Program-made: the position numbers and the translations under genes
Part shown: piece by piece, positions 18,661-27,922 of the stretch
How positions within the stretch are numbered: the stretch's first letter is position 1
How the letters are laid out: each line of letters starts with the position of its first letter
The notes under the pieces: generated by a model
Databases searched by the model: none
Seen by the model: the letters and a program-made list of their open reading frames with translations, nothing else
What the model was told of the DNA's origin: nothing
DNA from: Pirellulales bacterium
GTDB lineage: Bacteria; Planctomycetota; Planctomycetia; Pirellulales; DATAWG01
Length of the DNA: 64,000 nt
Direction of reading: 5' to 3'
Assembly: GCA_036267355.1 (NCBI GenBank)
Contig: DATAWG010000036.1
Coordinates: 62,001-126,000 of the forward strand

Positions 18661-19458
18661 ATGCCGAAGAACGAGGCCCGCCTATTAGCGCCAAGCGAGC
18701 GGCGGCAACTCACGCTTTGCCGCTGGCTTTGGGATGAGCCTGCGGAGGGCGCGTGGAATATGGCCCTCGATGAGGCGCTTTTGGAAGCCGCCGACATTGA
18801 TGGCTTGGCGACATTGCGCTTCTATGGTTGGCGAAAGCCGACTCTGTCGCTCGGATATTTTCAGCGGGCCGCGGAGCGATCGGTTCATGTCGCCAGTCGC
18901 GACTGCCCACTCGTCCGCCGGGCCAGCGGCGGCGGGGCGATCCTGCACGACGCCGAGCTGACCTACAGCCTAGCGCTGCCGACCGCCGATCGTTTGGCGG
19001 CCGCTGCGCGCGGTTTGCACGATTCGGTGCATGCCGCGCTGGTCGAAGCGCTTGCCGCGATGGGGATCGACGTTCGAATCGGCGCCGGTTCCCCCGCAAA
19101 ACAAAACGAACCATTTCTTTGCTTTCAGCGGCATGGCGCGGGCGACGTGCTGCTCGGCGATGCGAAGATCGCGGGCAGCGCGCAGCGCCGCCATCGCGGC
19201 GCGATCTTGCAGCATGGCAGCGTGCTTTTGGCGCGCTCGCGCTATGCGCCGGAGCTGCCCGGCCTGGCGGAATTGACGGGCCGGCGGCTCGATCCCTTAG
19301 AATTGGCGACCGTGTTCCGGAATCGACTTGGCGAGCGGCTGAATTTGGAGTGGGAAACGTCGGCAGCACAATCGGCAATCGGCGATCGACTTCGAACGCG
19401 CGCCGAAATGATCGTGCCGGCCAAATTCGCGACCGCCGAATGGTTGAACCGGCGGTAG
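18661..19458 (+). CDS. Lipoate/octanoate protein ligase family protein
   Basis: The 265-residue protein has the BPL/LplA/LipB catalytic fold: WNMALDEALLE near the start, FYGWRKPTLSLGYFQ, the binding loop VRRASGGGAILHDAELTYSL and the lysine motif GDAKIAGSAQRRHRGAILQHGSVLL. It probably attaches lipoyl or octanoyl groups to E2 or GcvH domains. Sequence alone does not separate a lipoate ligase (LplA) from an octanoyltransferase (LipM-type); the lack of a C-terminal accessory domain favours the latter. It lies 18 bases after sppA. Confidence 0.85.
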   Translation: MPKNEARLLAPSERRQLTLCRWLWDEPAEGAWNMALDEALLEAADIDGLATLRFYGWRKPTLSLGYFQRAAERSVHVASRDCPLVRRASGGGAILHDAELTYSLALPTADRLAAAARGLHDSVHAALVEALAAMGIDVRIGAGSPAKQNEPFLCFQRHGAGDVLLGDAKIAGSAQRRHRGAILQHGSVLLARSRYAPELPGLAELTGRRLDPLELATVFRNRLGERLNLEWETSAAQSAIGDRLRTRAEMIVPAKFATAEWLNRR

Positions 19459-19488
19459 AATCGGTCGGTGCCCGGGCCGCGTCGCGCC

Positions 19489-19508
19489 AGCCCGAAGCGT
19501 TAGCGAGG
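19489..19508 (+). repeat. Single copy of the agcccgaagcgttagcgagg repeat
   Basis: An exact copy of the 20-base core sits in the 90-base gap between the ligase-family gene and the Lgt-like gene. No inverted partner is present here. Confidence 0.85.
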
Positions 19509-19548
19509 GAAGCCCCGCCGCGGACCGTATTTTTCGAGCAGCGCCCAC

Positions 19549-20289
19549 ATGCCTTGGACGTATCCGTTAATAATGTTGCTTGCGCTGGCGGTCGGCTTTG
19601 TCATCAGCCGGCGGATGCAGCGCGGTTTGCCGCTTTCGCGAATGGAGCGGCTCGGAATCGGGCTAGGGGCGTTTTGCGGAGCGTTCATCGGGGCGCGCTT
19701 GCCCTTCGTGCTGACGGATTACGGCGGACTGATGAGCGGCGGGGCTTGGTTCAGCAACGGCAAGACGATCGTGACGGGAATTGTCGGCGGCTATTTCGGC
19801 GTCGAGTTGGCCAAATGGGGGCTCGGAATTCGGGTGAAGACCGGCGACTCGTTTGCTGTGCCGGTCGCCGCGGCGGTGGCGATCGGTCGACTTGCCTGCT
19901 TCAGCGCCGGCTGTTGCTACGGCACGCCGACATCGCTGCCCTGGGGCGTCGTGTTTCGAACCGCGGACGCGTTGCCCCGGCATCCGACGCAGCTCTATGA
20001 ATCGGCGTTTCACCTTACGGCTGCCGTCGCGCTTTATCTGCTCTGGCGGCGGGGGGCGTTGCGGGGGCAATTGATCAAGCTGTATATCGTCGCGTATCTG
20101 GTGTATCGCTTTGGGACCGAGTTCATTCGTCCCGAACCGCGGATTTGGCTCGGCTTGACGGCGTATCAATGGACTGCGGCGGCGCTGTTGCCGGTGTTCA
20201 TCGGGCTTTGGATTCGAGATGCGAACCGGCAGCCGCCGGTGATCCGCGGTGCGCCCGATTCGGCGGGCCGTTCGGCTTTTGCGGATTGA
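19549..20289 (+). CDS. Divergent prolipoprotein diacylglyceryl transferase (Lgt) family protein
   Basis: The 246-residue polytopic protein aligns with Lgt through GAFIGARLPFVL, the core GRLACFSAGCCYG and RHPTQLYESAF. In E. coli Lgt the core reads GRxGNFxNxE and a nearby HGG supplies an essential His. Here the Asn is Cys, the Glu is Cys and the HGG position reads IVGG. This Cys-containing form (CFxxGCCYG) is a recognisable Lgt-related subgroup. Whether it modifies lipoproteins is uncertain. It is possibly cotranscribed with sppA and the ligase. Confidence 0.75.
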   Translation: MPWTYPLIMLLALAVGFVISRRMQRGLPLSRMERLGIGLGAFCGAFIGARLPFVLTDYGGLMSGGAWFSNGKTIVTGIVGGYFGVELAKWGLGIRVKTGDSFAVPVAAAVAIGRLACFSAGCCYGTPTSLPWGVVFRTADALPRHPTQLYESAFHLTAAVALYLLWRRGALRGQLIKLYIVAYLVYRFGTEFIRPEPRIWLGLTAYQWTAAALLPVFIGLWIRDANRQPPVIRGAPDSAGRSAFAD

Positions 20290-20960
20290 GCGTGCGCTGC
20301 CAGAGCCCGCGATGCGCGGCGCGCCGCCGGGCTGCTCGCGATCGCAACCGCAGTTGCAGGGCGTGGGACAATCGCCGGATTGGTTTGTGGGGGCGCGACA
20401 CAAGAAAAATCGAGAAATTTCGGCATCGATCGCGATTGGCTCAAAAGCTGCTATTGCTCTGGTCGGATTTTGTAGCAATACTAGAAAAGGTGAAGGCCAG
20501 CGGGCGAGCCCATCGGGGGCGGCCCGGCAACGCGTGAACGAGAAGATCGCTTCGGCCAACATTCGCGCTGGCAACATCCATCGCGTTCTTTTGCAAGTTT
20601 CTGTGCACTTGCGTGCGTCGCAAGTTTCTGCCGGTTGTCTCCGTTGCGTTTGGGCGGTGATGGCCGTTGCGCGCCGCGAAGTTCCGATTCCCAACGTTTG
20701 GGGGCATGGGGACTTGCGCTGCGCCGGCTGAAACCGACCGATTCCGCGGCTTTTCCGCGATATGCGTGGTCGTGGCTGCGCGCTTGTGCCTCAGAGGTTG
20801 CGTGGTTGCGTGGGTGAGATTGATTTGCCGGCGGTTGTCCTGGCAGGATCGAATTTCGACGGCTCGGTCGTCGGGTTCGGATCCGGCCGATGCTGTTCTC
20901 GTGCACGCCGCGCCAAGGCACGGACGGACTCCTGCCACGAGACAAACCCCAGGTACGATC
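20290..20960. other. Long leader region upstream of prkA
   Basis: This 671-base gap precedes the prkA operon. Open frames crossing it have no ribosome binding site or family match, and I treat them as chance. It probably holds the operon promoter and a long untranslated leader. I see none of the common agcccgaagcg repeats here. Confidence 0.45.
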
Positions 20961-23003
20961 ATGAGCGGCGGACGCGAAATTATTTCTTTTGTGGCGCAGC
21001 GGCAAGACCTCAACCAATTCCGGCGAAAGAATTGGGAGGGAACGTTCGAGGAATATCTCGACCTCGTGGCCGCCGATCCCGCGGTGACTCGAAATGCCTT
21101 CGAGCGCGTCTACGACATGCTCATGTCGTACGGCACGTCGGTGTACGAAGTCGGCCGTGAGAAGCGAGTCCGCTACAAATTTTTCGACGACCCCGATGAT
21201 GGTGGCCGCGATGCGGTGTTCGGCTTGGACAGCCCGCTGCAATCGCTGGCCAACGCGTTCAAAAGCGCGGCGCAGGGGTTCGGCATCGAGAAGCGCGTAT
21301 TGCTGTTGCACGGCCCGGTCGGATCGAGCAAGAGCACGATCGCCCGGCTCTTGAAAAAAGGCCTCGAGCGCTATTCGCAAACCGACTGCGGGGCGCTCTA
21401 CACGCTCGGTTGGGTCGCGCTTGCCGACCCGAACACGGTGCACTGGTGCCCGATGCACGAGGAGCCGTTGCACTTGGTGCCAGAACGCTTTCGCGGCGAA
21501 ATCACCGAGAAGCTGAATGGCGGCCGGCAGGAAGGACAATCGCGAGCGAAAATCCACGGTGAATTGTGCCCCTTCTGCCGCTACGTTTATGCCGAGCGGC
21601 TTAAGCGCTACGAAGGCGACTGGACCCGCGTGGTGCACGATGTGCGCGTCAAGCGGCTCGTGCTCAGCGAAAAAGATCGCATCGGCATCGGCACTTTCCA
21701 GCCGAAAGACGAAAAAAATCAGGATTCGACCGAGCTCACCGGCGATATCAACTACCGCAAGATCGCCGAATACGGCAGCGACAGCGATCCGCGGGCCTTC
21801 AATTTCGACGGCGAATTCAATATCGCCAACCGCGGCATTGTCGAATTCGTCGAGGTGTTGAAGCTCGACGTGGCGTTTCTCTACGACCTGCTGGGCGCCA
21901 GCCAGGAACACAAGGTCAAGCCGAAGAAATTCGCGCAGACCGATATCGACGAAGTGATTCTCGGCCATACCAACGAGCCCGAGTATCGGCGGCTGCAGAA
22001 CAACGAGTTCATGGAAGCCCTGCGCGATCGGACCGTGAAGATCGACGTGCCGTATGTCACCAAGCTTGCCGACGAGATCAAGATCTACGAGAAGGACTAC
22101 AACCGCCAAAAAGTGCTCGGCAAGCATATTGCCCCGCACACGATCGAAATGGCCGCGATGTGGGCGATCCTGACCCGGCTTGAAGAGCCGAAAAACGCGA
22201 ACCTTTCGCTGCTGCAAAAGCTCAAGCTCTATAACGGCAAGACGCTCCCCGGCTTCACGGAAGACAACGTCAAGGAGCTGCGCGAGCAGGCCGTGAACGA
22301 GGGAATGCAAGGCATTTCGCCGCGCTATGTGCAAGACAAGATCTCGAATGCCCTGGTGGCACATCCCGACGCGAAATCGATCAATCCCTTCATGGTCATG
22401 AACGAACTCGAGGCGGGGCTCAAGCACCATAGCCTGATCAACCAAGAGGAAACCCGCAGCCAATATCGCGAGCTGCTCGGCGTCGTGAAGCAGGAGTACA
22501 CGAATATCGTGAAGAACGAGGTGCAGCGAGCCATCGCCGCCGATGAAGACGCGCTCAAGCGGCTCTGCGGCAACTATATCGACAATGTGAAGGCCTACAC
22601 GCAGCGCGAAAAAGTGCGCAACAAGTTCACCGGCCAATACGACGAGCCCGACGAGCGGCTGATGCGGTCGATCGAAGAAAAGATCGACATTCCCGACAGC
22701 CGCAAAGACGATTTCCGCCGCGAGATCATGAACTACATCGGCGCCTTGTCGATCGACGGCCGAACGTTCGACTACAAGACGAACGAGCGGCTGTACAAGG
22801 CGCTCGAATTGAAATTGTTCGAAGACCAGAAAGACACGATCAAGTTGACCAGTCTGGTGTCGAATGTCGTCGATGCGCAGACGCAGGCCAAGATCGACGT
22901 GGTCAAAGGCCGCTTGATCCGCGACTACGGTTACGACGAAGAAAGCGCGACCGATGTGTTGAACTACGTCGCCAGCATATTTGCCCGAGGAGATGCTAAA
23001 TAG
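20961..23003 (+). CDS. prkA: PrkA family serine protein kinase (AAA+)
   Basis: The 680-residue product starts at ATG 20961 ([20 protein letters not shown]); the frame is open further upstream but without conservation. An AAA+ domain has the Walker A motif [18 protein letters not shown] near residue 115 and covers about 70-430. A C-terminal PrkA kinase-like domain follows. A treble of Cys and His residues ([11 protein letters not shown] and [12 protein letters not shown]) interrupts the AAA+ part, as in the family. In E. coli the homologue YeaG acts with YeaH in nitrogen starvation. It is the first gene of the prkA-yeaH-spoVR operon. Confidence 0.93.
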   Translation: MSGGREIISFVAQRQDLNQFRRKNWEGTFEEYLDLVAADPAVTRNAFERVYDMLMSYGTSVYEVGREKRVRYKFFDDPDDGGRDAVFGLDSPLQSLANAFKSAAQGFGIEKRVLLLHGPVGSSKSTIARLLKKGLERYSQTDCGALYTLGWVALADPNTVHWCPMHEEPLHLVPERFRGEITEKLNGGRQEGQSRAKIHGELCPFCRYVYAERLKRYEGDWTRVVHDVRVKRLVLSEKDRIGIGTFQPKDEKNQDSTELTGDINYRKIAEYGSDSDPRAFNFDGEFNIANRGIVEFVEVLKLDVAFLYDLLGASQEHKVKPKKFAQTDIDEVILGHTNEPEYRRLQNNEFMEALRDRTVKIDVPYVTKLADEIKIYEKDYNRQKVLGKHIAPHTIEMAAMWAILTRLEEPKNANLSLLQKLKLYNGKTLPGFTEDNVKELREQAVNEGMQGISPRYVQDKISNALVAHPDAKSINPFMVMNELEAGLKHHSLINQEETRSQYRELLGVVKQEYTNIVKNEVQRAIAADEDALKRLCGNYIDNVKAYTQREKVRNKFTGQYDEPDERLMRSIEEKIDIPDSRKDDFRREIMNYIGALSIDGRTFDYKTNERLYKALELKLFEDQKDTIKLTSLVSNVVDAQTQAKIDVVKGRLIRDYGYDEESATDVLNYVASIFARGDAK

Positions 23004-23006
23004 GGT

Positions 23007-23089
23007 TAGGGGTTAGAGTGAGGTGTTAGGGGGCGCGCAAGCCTGCTTCCCTCGCCCCTCGCCCCTCGCCCCAGCCCCCAGCCCCCAGC
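23007..23089. repeat. Facing purine/pyrimidine tracts between prkA and yeaH
   Basis: Just after the prkA stop comes a G/A/T tract (gggttaggggttagag), and directly before the yeaH ATG comes a C-rich tract (ccctcgcccctcgcccc, then cagcccccagcc). The two are roughly complementary and could form an imperfect hairpin in the operon transcript. No normal ribosome binding site is visible before ATG 23091. Confidence 0.65.
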
Positions 23090-23090
23090 C

Positions 23091-24200
23091 ATGCTAAAAA
23101 TCGATCAAGACGGACGGCGGTTCAAGCAGATCGTTCGCGGCAAGGTTCGCGACAATTTGCGGAAATATATCACGCATGGCGAGATGATCGGCCGCAAGGG
23201 GCGGAATCTAATCAGCATTCCCTTGCCCCAACTCGACGTGCCGCATTTTCGCTATGGCCAAAACGGTTCCGGCGGCGTCGGCCAGGGCGAGGGCGAGGTG
23301 GGCACTCCGATCGCCGGCGGCGCCCCGCAGCCCGGCCAGGGCCAGGGCAACGCGGGAAGCGATCCCGGCGCGCATATTCTCGAAGTCGATGTTTCGCTCG
23401 AAGAGCTGGCCGAGATTCTGGGCGACGAGTTGGAATTGCCCCGGATCGAGCCGAAAGGAAAAGCGAACATCACCGACGAAAAGGCGCGCTACACGAGCGT
23501 CCGCCGCACCGGCCCCGAGTCGCTCCGCCACTTCCGCCGCACGTATATGGAAGCCCTGCGCAGGCAGATTTCCTCGAATTCCTACGACGCCGGTTCGCCG
23601 CGCGTGATTCCGATCCGCGAAGACAAGCGTTATCGATCGTGGACCACCACGCCCATGCCGCAAACCACGGCGGTCGTGGTTTACCTGATGGACGTTTCCG
23701 GCTCGATGACCGACGAGCAGAAACAAGTCGTTCGCACGACGGCCTTCTGGCTCGACACCTGGCTCGGCAGCCAATACGACGGCATCGAGACGCGCTATAT
23801 CATCCACGACGCCGTGGCCCGCGAGGTCGATGAAGAAACGTTTTATCACACCCGCGAAAGCGGCGGCACGCGGATCAGTTCGGCGTATAAAGTTTGCGCC
23901 GAATTGATCAAGCAAAAGTTCGCCCCTTCGGAGTGGAACATTTATTGCTTCCAGTTCTCCGACGGCGATAACTGGGGCGAAGACAACGAGCAAAGCCTGC
24001 GGATCTTGCGCGAAGAACTCATTCCAGCTTCGAACCTGTTCTGTTATGGCCAGGTCGAAAGCCCGTACGGCAGCGGCGAGTATATCCGCGCCCTGCGGTC
24101 CGCCTTCGGCGGCGCCCACGACAAACTGACGCTGGCCGAAATTGAAAACAAAGAAGGCATCTACGACGCAATCAAATCGTTTTTGGGAAAAGGAAAGTAG
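23091..24200 (+). CDS. yeaH: YeaH/YhbH family protein (DUF444)
   Basis: The 369-residue protein begins [20 protein letters not shown] as in DUF444 proteins and has a Gly/Gln-rich linker (about 60-90). The C-terminal half is a von Willebrand A-like domain with the metal-site motif [14 protein letters not shown] and GGTRISSAY. Family members work with PrkA/YeaG; the VWA site suggests protein binding. It sits between prkA and spoVR on the same strand, the classical gene order in Gram-negative bacteria. Confidence 0.93.
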   Translation: MLKIDQDGRRFKQIVRGKVRDNLRKYITHGEMIGRKGRNLISIPLPQLDVPHFRYGQNGSGGVGQGEGEVGTPIAGGAPQPGQGQGNAGSDPGAHILEVDVSLEELAEILGDELELPRIEPKGKANITDEKARYTSVRRTGPESLRHFRRTYMEALRRQISSNSYDAGSPRVIPIREDKRYRSWTTTPMPQTTAVVVYLMDVSGSMTDEQKQVVRTTAFWLDTWLGSQYDGIETRYIIHDAVAREVDEETFYHTRESGGTRISSAYKVCAELIKQKFAPSEWNIYCFQFSDGDNWGEDNEQSLRILREELIPASNLFCYGQVESPYGSGEYIRALRSAFGGAHDKLTLAEIENKEGIYDAIKSFLGKGK

Positions 24201-24328
24201 GAAAGGGCGAGGGTGAGGGGTTAGAGACGCGGCAAGCGATTGCCAAGCCCTATTCGCTGCACACACTCCGTCCCCACAACCGTAGTCCCTCACCCGTCAC
24301 TCTCACCCGTCACCCTCGCTCTTCCCCC
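24201..24328. repeat. Facing purine/pyrimidine tracts between yeaH and spoVR
   Basis: gagggtgaggggttagag follows the yeaH stop and ccctcacccgtcactctcacccgtcaccctcgc precedes the spoVR start in two shorter repeats. The two sides are complementary in part and repeat the pattern seen between prkA and yeaH. Confidence 0.6.
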
Positions 24329-25837
24329 ATGGCTTCCGTCGACGTTTTTGAACCCCTGCCGCCGCACCTGGCCGATATTCAACGGCAAATGGAAGGCTAT
24401 GCGCGCGGGCATGGGCTGGATTTCTTTCCCACCATCTTCGAAGTGGTCGAAGCCGACCAGCTCAACGAAGTGGCCGCCTACGGAGGGTTTCCGACCCGCT
24501 ATCCGCATTGGCGGTTCGGCATGGAATTCGAACAACTCGCGAAGGGGTATGCCTATGGGCTGCAAAAGATCTACGAACTCGTGATCAACAACGATCCGTG
24601 CTACGCCTATTTGATGAAATCGAATGAGCTCACGGATCAAAAGCTGGTGATGGCGCATGTGTATGGCCATTGCGATTTCTTCAAGAACAACTTCTGGTTC
24701 AGCAAGACGAATCGCAAGATGATGGACCAGATGGCCAACCATGGCATGCGGATCCGCCGCCACATGGATCGCTTCGGCGTCGAAGAGGTTGAAAACTTTA
24801 TCGATGCCTGCCTGAGCATCGAAGACCTGATCGACATCCATCTGCCGTTCATCAAGCGGCACGAAGAAAGCGTCAAGCCCAAGGCGCTGGAAGACGATGC
24901 CCACGACGAGCCGTCGGGCCGCTTCGCAGCCAAGGGCTATATGGAATCGTTCGTCAATCCGCCGGAAGTGCTCTCGGCCGAGGCCGAGCGGCGGCGGGTC
25001 GAGCGCCGGCAAAGCGAGCAGTTTCCAAGCCAGCCGGTGCGCGATGTGATGCTGTTCGTCTTGGAAAATGCCCCGCTGAAGCCGTGGCAGGCCGACGTGC
25101 TCTCGATCATCCGCGACGAAGCCTATTATTTTGCGCCGCAAGGCCAGACCAAGATCATGAACGAAGGTTGGGCCAGCTATTGGCACTCGACCATCATGAC
25201 CCGGCAAGGCATCCAGCCGGCCGACTTGATTTGCTATTGCGACCACCATAGCGGCACCATGGCCAGCTCTTCGACCCGATTGAATCCCTATAAGCTCGGC
25301 ATCGAGCTGTTCCGCGACATCGAAGATCGTTGGAATCGCGGCCGCTTCGGCAAAGACTTCGACGAGTGCGACGACTATGTCGCCAAGCATCATTGGGACA
25401 CCGCCGCCGGGCTGGGAAAGCAGAAAATTTTCGAGGTCCGCCGGATTTACAACGACCTGATGTTCATCGACGAATTCCTGACGCTCGATTTTTGCCGCCA
25501 GCACAAGTTGTTTTCGTTCGGCTACAACCCCGGCAACGACGCCTACGAAATCGAAAGCCGCGAGTTTCCGCAAATCAAAGAACGCCTATTGTTCAATCTG
25601 ACGAATATGGGCCGGCCGCAAATCGCCGTGCGCGACGGCAACTACAAAAATCGCGGCGAATTGTTTCTCGAACACACATTCAACGGCTTGGAACTGAAAA
25701 CCGGCTACGCCCAAGACACGCTGGTGAACCTCTACCGCCTGTGGGCCCGGCCAGTACACATCGAGACGGTCATCGACGAGGTGAAGACCACATTGTCATA
25801 CGACGGGCATGAACACAAAGGCACGCAGGTGAAATAA
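24329..25837 (+). CDS. spoVR: SpoVR family protein
   Basis: The 502-residue protein matches SpoVR (YcgB) throughout: YGGFPTRYPHWRFGMEFEQL, VYGHCDFFKNNFWF, LPFIKRHEE, QTKIMNEGWASYWHS and the C-terminal KTGYAQDTLVNLYRLWARP. In Bacillus subtilis SpoVR is needed for spore cortex formation, but the family is widespread in non-sporulating bacteria with prkA and yeaH and is linked to stationary-phase stress. It completes the three-gene operon here. Confidence 0.95.
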   Translation: MASVDVFEPLPPHLADIQRQMEGYARGHGLDFFPTIFEVVEADQLNEVAAYGGFPTRYPHWRFGMEFEQLAKGYAYGLQKIYELVINNDPCYAYLMKSNELTDQKLVMAHVYGHCDFFKNNFWFSKTNRKMMDQMANHGMRIRRHMDRFGVEEVENFIDACLSIEDLIDIHLPFIKRHEESVKPKALEDDAHDEPSGRFAAKGYMESFVNPPEVLSAEAERRRVERRQSEQFPSQPVRDVMLFVLENAPLKPWQADVLSIIRDEAYYFAPQGQTKIMNEGWASYWHSTIMTRQGIQPADLICYCDHHSGTMASSSTRLNPYKLGIELFRDIEDRWNRGRFGKDFDECDDYVAKHHWDTAAGLGKQKIFEVRRIYNDLMFIDEFLTLDFCRQHKLFSFGYNPGNDAYEIESREFPQIKERLLFNLTNMGRPQIAVRDGNYKNRGELFLEHTFNGLELKTGYAQDTLVNLYRLWARPVHIETVIDEVKTTLSYDGHEHKGTQVK

Positions 25838-25864
25838 GGCTCCAGGCTGAAGGAAGAAGAACGC

Positions 25865-25995
25865 AACCACGGATGACACGGATGACACGGATGAAAAACA
25901 GATTTGCTGGAAGTCAAACGTGGAACGACTGCGGCGCAACCCCGGCTTCGATTTCCGCCGCTTTCGTATCCGTTTCATCCGTGTGATCCGTGGTT
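25865..25995. repeat. Large inverted repeat, aaccacggatgacacggatg family
   Basis: aaccacggatgacacggatg plus a further gacacggatg unit (from 25865) faces ttcatccgtgtgatccgtggtt (25974-25995). It follows spoVR directly and would fold into a long hairpin at the end of the operon. The loop of about 75 bases holds nothing recognisable. Confidence 0.75.
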
Positions 25996-26200
25996 GTTTC
26001 TTCGTTGCAACTTGAGACAAGCATAAAGCGATCGATCCCGCCCAAAAACTCAGCCATTTTCGTCGCCGAAGCTGCGAGCGGACTAGCGTGGCTCGGCAAA
26101 TTGACCGCAAATCCGGCATGGCTATTGCAGCCGATGGTGTTCGCCGTCCGATAAGAGAGAAAGGCAAATCCCCAGCGTGATTCGAGGGGGGAAATTAGCT

Positions 26201-26686
26201 ATGTTGTTGCAATCCCACACCGCCAAAATCCTGAATTCGATTCCGCTCTTCGCGCACACCCTGCATCCACACTCCCTGGACTGCCAGGAGGCAGGTCAGC
26301 GGCTGCATACCGAAGTCACCGCCCACGAAACTTTGGCGCTCGCTTTTGCTCGCTTCGAGCTGGAATCGGCTCCGCTGGCCGGCGCTTCGATCGATCGATT
26401 GAAGGCCGTCGCCGAGGACCTTTCGCGGCGGTTGACGTATCTCTTGGAGCCGATTAGCCCGGTGGAGGTCGACGCCGGCAAATGCGTCGTGCAGCTTCGG
26501 TCGAACCCGCCCCAACGCGATGAAGCCGGCGCCAGCTACTACGAATTGCTGGTCGAGCATGGGGGAAAATTGAGCCTCCGCCGGTGGACGAAAGAACCGA
26601 GCGCCGCCCGGCAAGCGATTCCCTCCCAAGTCACCAGCGAAGTCTTCTTGCGTCTAGTGGCCGACTTCTCCGCCGCCGCAAGCTGA
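26201..26686 (+). CDS. Hypothetical protein
   Basis: The 161-residue product from ATG 26201 (purine-rich gaggggg about 10 bases upstream) begins MLLQSHTAKILNSI. An in-frame GTG at 26177 is possible but lies before that site. It appears to be a soluble alpha/beta protein with an N-terminal helical half and a C-terminal half of strands (KCVVQLRSNPPQRDE, SYYELLVEHGGKLSLRRW). No signal peptide, membrane segment or known motif is seen. It follows the spoVR operon after a long hairpin and is probably an independent gene. Confidence 0.6.
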   Translation: MLLQSHTAKILNSIPLFAHTLHPHSLDCQEAGQRLHTEVTAHETLALAFARFELESAPLAGASIDRLKAVAEDLSRRLTYLLEPISPVEVDAGKCVVQLRSNPPQRDEAGASYYELLVEHGGKLSLRRWTKEPSAARQAIPSQVTSEVFLRLVADFSAAAS

Positions 26687-27023
26687 TCGGCGGTCAGCAC
26701 GGCAACGACGAGCCGTATCACGCGAAGACGTATCACGTGGAGCCGCGGGGGAAGCGAAGGAGAGAAAAAGAAAGTTGGCCGCCCGTGCGATACCAAGCCA
26801 CCCGGCCGCTCGCTCTTCGCGCGAGAGATGACGATAGCGTGCCGACTATTGCCGGCCTTTAGTCTCTTCTTCGCTTATCCCCCGCGTCCTCCGCGTCTCC
26901 GCGTGAGTCTGTCGGTCGTCTGTCTTCGACTGCCTTCAAAACGCTTGCCAACCGCTGCCGCGTGCCCTAAAAAGGGCATACGCAGTGTTTTCTTTCGCGC
27001 CCCCATCCGGAGCCGGTTGCAAG
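26687..27023. other. Intergenic region before the HemQ-like gene
   Basis: This 337-base gap carries a cctccgcgtctccgcgtgag tract at about 26888-26907, a widespread low-complexity sequence also seen near 59317. I find no gene or clear promoter. Confidence 0.45.
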
Positions 27024-27917
27024 ATGAGTCATGCCAATCGTGGAGAGTCGGAAGTTGCGCTCAAGCCCGCCGACGGTTGGCATTGCAGCCATCTCTTCTA
27101 CCGATTCGATCGTGGGCGTCTGGCGGCGATGAGCGCCGCGGAGATTCAGGCCGGGCGAGAGCAATTCGCCGCCACGCTCGATCCCGAATCGGCCGACGCC
27201 CCGGCGCGGCTGCAAACCTCGGTCGTCGCCGGTCATAAGGCCGATTTTGGCCTCATGCTGCTCGATGCCGATCCGCTGAAGGTCGACGCCGTTCATCAGC
27301 GTTTGATGGCTGGCCCGCTGGGGTCGGCGCTCGAGCCGACGTATTCGTTCGTATCGATGACCGAGGTGTCGGAATACGTGCCGACGGTCGAGCAATATGG
27401 CCGTCGGTTGGTCGAAGAGGGGACGCCGGCGGATAGCCCTGCTTTCGCGGCAAAGGTGAAGGCCTACGAAAGCCGCGAGGCGATGATGCGCGTACAGCGG
27501 CTGACGCCCGATCTGCCCCCCTGGCCGAACACCTGCTTCTACCCGATGAACAAGAAGCGCAAGGTGGGCGAGAATTGGTTTCTGCTGCCGATCGAAGATC
27601 GCCAGAAGTTGATGGCCGAGCATGGCCGAACCGGCATGACGTTCGGCGGCCGCGTGACGCAGCTCATCACGGTCGGCCTGGGCTACGACGATTGGGAATG
27701 GGGCGTGACGCTATGGGCCCGCCGGCCCGAGTTTCTCAAAGACATCGTCTATCGCATGCGGTTCGACGAGGCGAGCGCCCGCTACGCCGAATTCGGGCCG
27801 TTCTATGTGAGCTACATCATGCCGCCAAAGGCCATGCTCGATCATTGCCGCGTCGGCGTAGGTCAGGCTTTCCAGCCTGACAAACCTCCAACCGGCGCCA
27901 ATCAAAACAGGGCATAA
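27024..27917 (+). CDS. Chlorite dismutase-family heme protein, HemQ/ChdC-like (coproheme decarboxylase)
   Basis: From ATG 27024 (MSHANRGESEV) the product is 297 residues. The second half carries the HemQ signature FYPMNKKRKVGENWFLLP, KLMAEHGRTGMTFGG (with the proximal heme His in EHG), DDWEWGVTLW and YRMRFDEASARYAEFGPFY. In actinobacteria and Firmicutes this family turns coproheme III into heme b with peroxide. The last 20 or so residues (VGQAFQPDKPPTGANQNRA) come from a dispersed repeat at 27858-27881. A secreted propeller gene starts 5 bases downstream. Confidence 0.88.
   Translation: MSHANRGESEVALKPADGWHCSHLFYRFDRGRLAAMSAAEIQAGREQFAATLDPESADAPARLQTSVVAGHKADFGLMLLDADPLKVDAVHQRLMAGPLGSALEPTYSFVSMTEVSEYVPTVEQYGRRLVEEGTPADSPAFAAKVKAYESREAMMRVQRLTPDLPPWPNTCFYPMNKKRKVGENWFLLPIEDRQKLMAEHGRTGMTFGGRVTQLITVGLGYDDWEWGVTLWARRPEFLKDIVYRMRFDEASARYAEFGPFYVSYIMPPKAMLDHCRVGVGQAFQPDKPPTGANQNRA
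27858..27881. repeat. gtaggtcaggctttccagcc repeat inside the HemQ 3' end
   Basis: A 24-base palindromic element (core gtcaggct-ttcc-agcctgac) lies inside the coding sequence and encodes VGQAFQPD. The same element occurs in an intergenic gap at 57823-57846 in the opposite orientation. Confidence 0.8.
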
Positions 27918-27922
27918 GCCAC

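Noticed and set aside
20481-22637. 718-residue open frame antisense to prkA
   Set aside because: It is the mirror of the PrkA reading frame in GC-rich DNA, has no family motifs and no ribosome binding site; prkA on the plus strand is certain.
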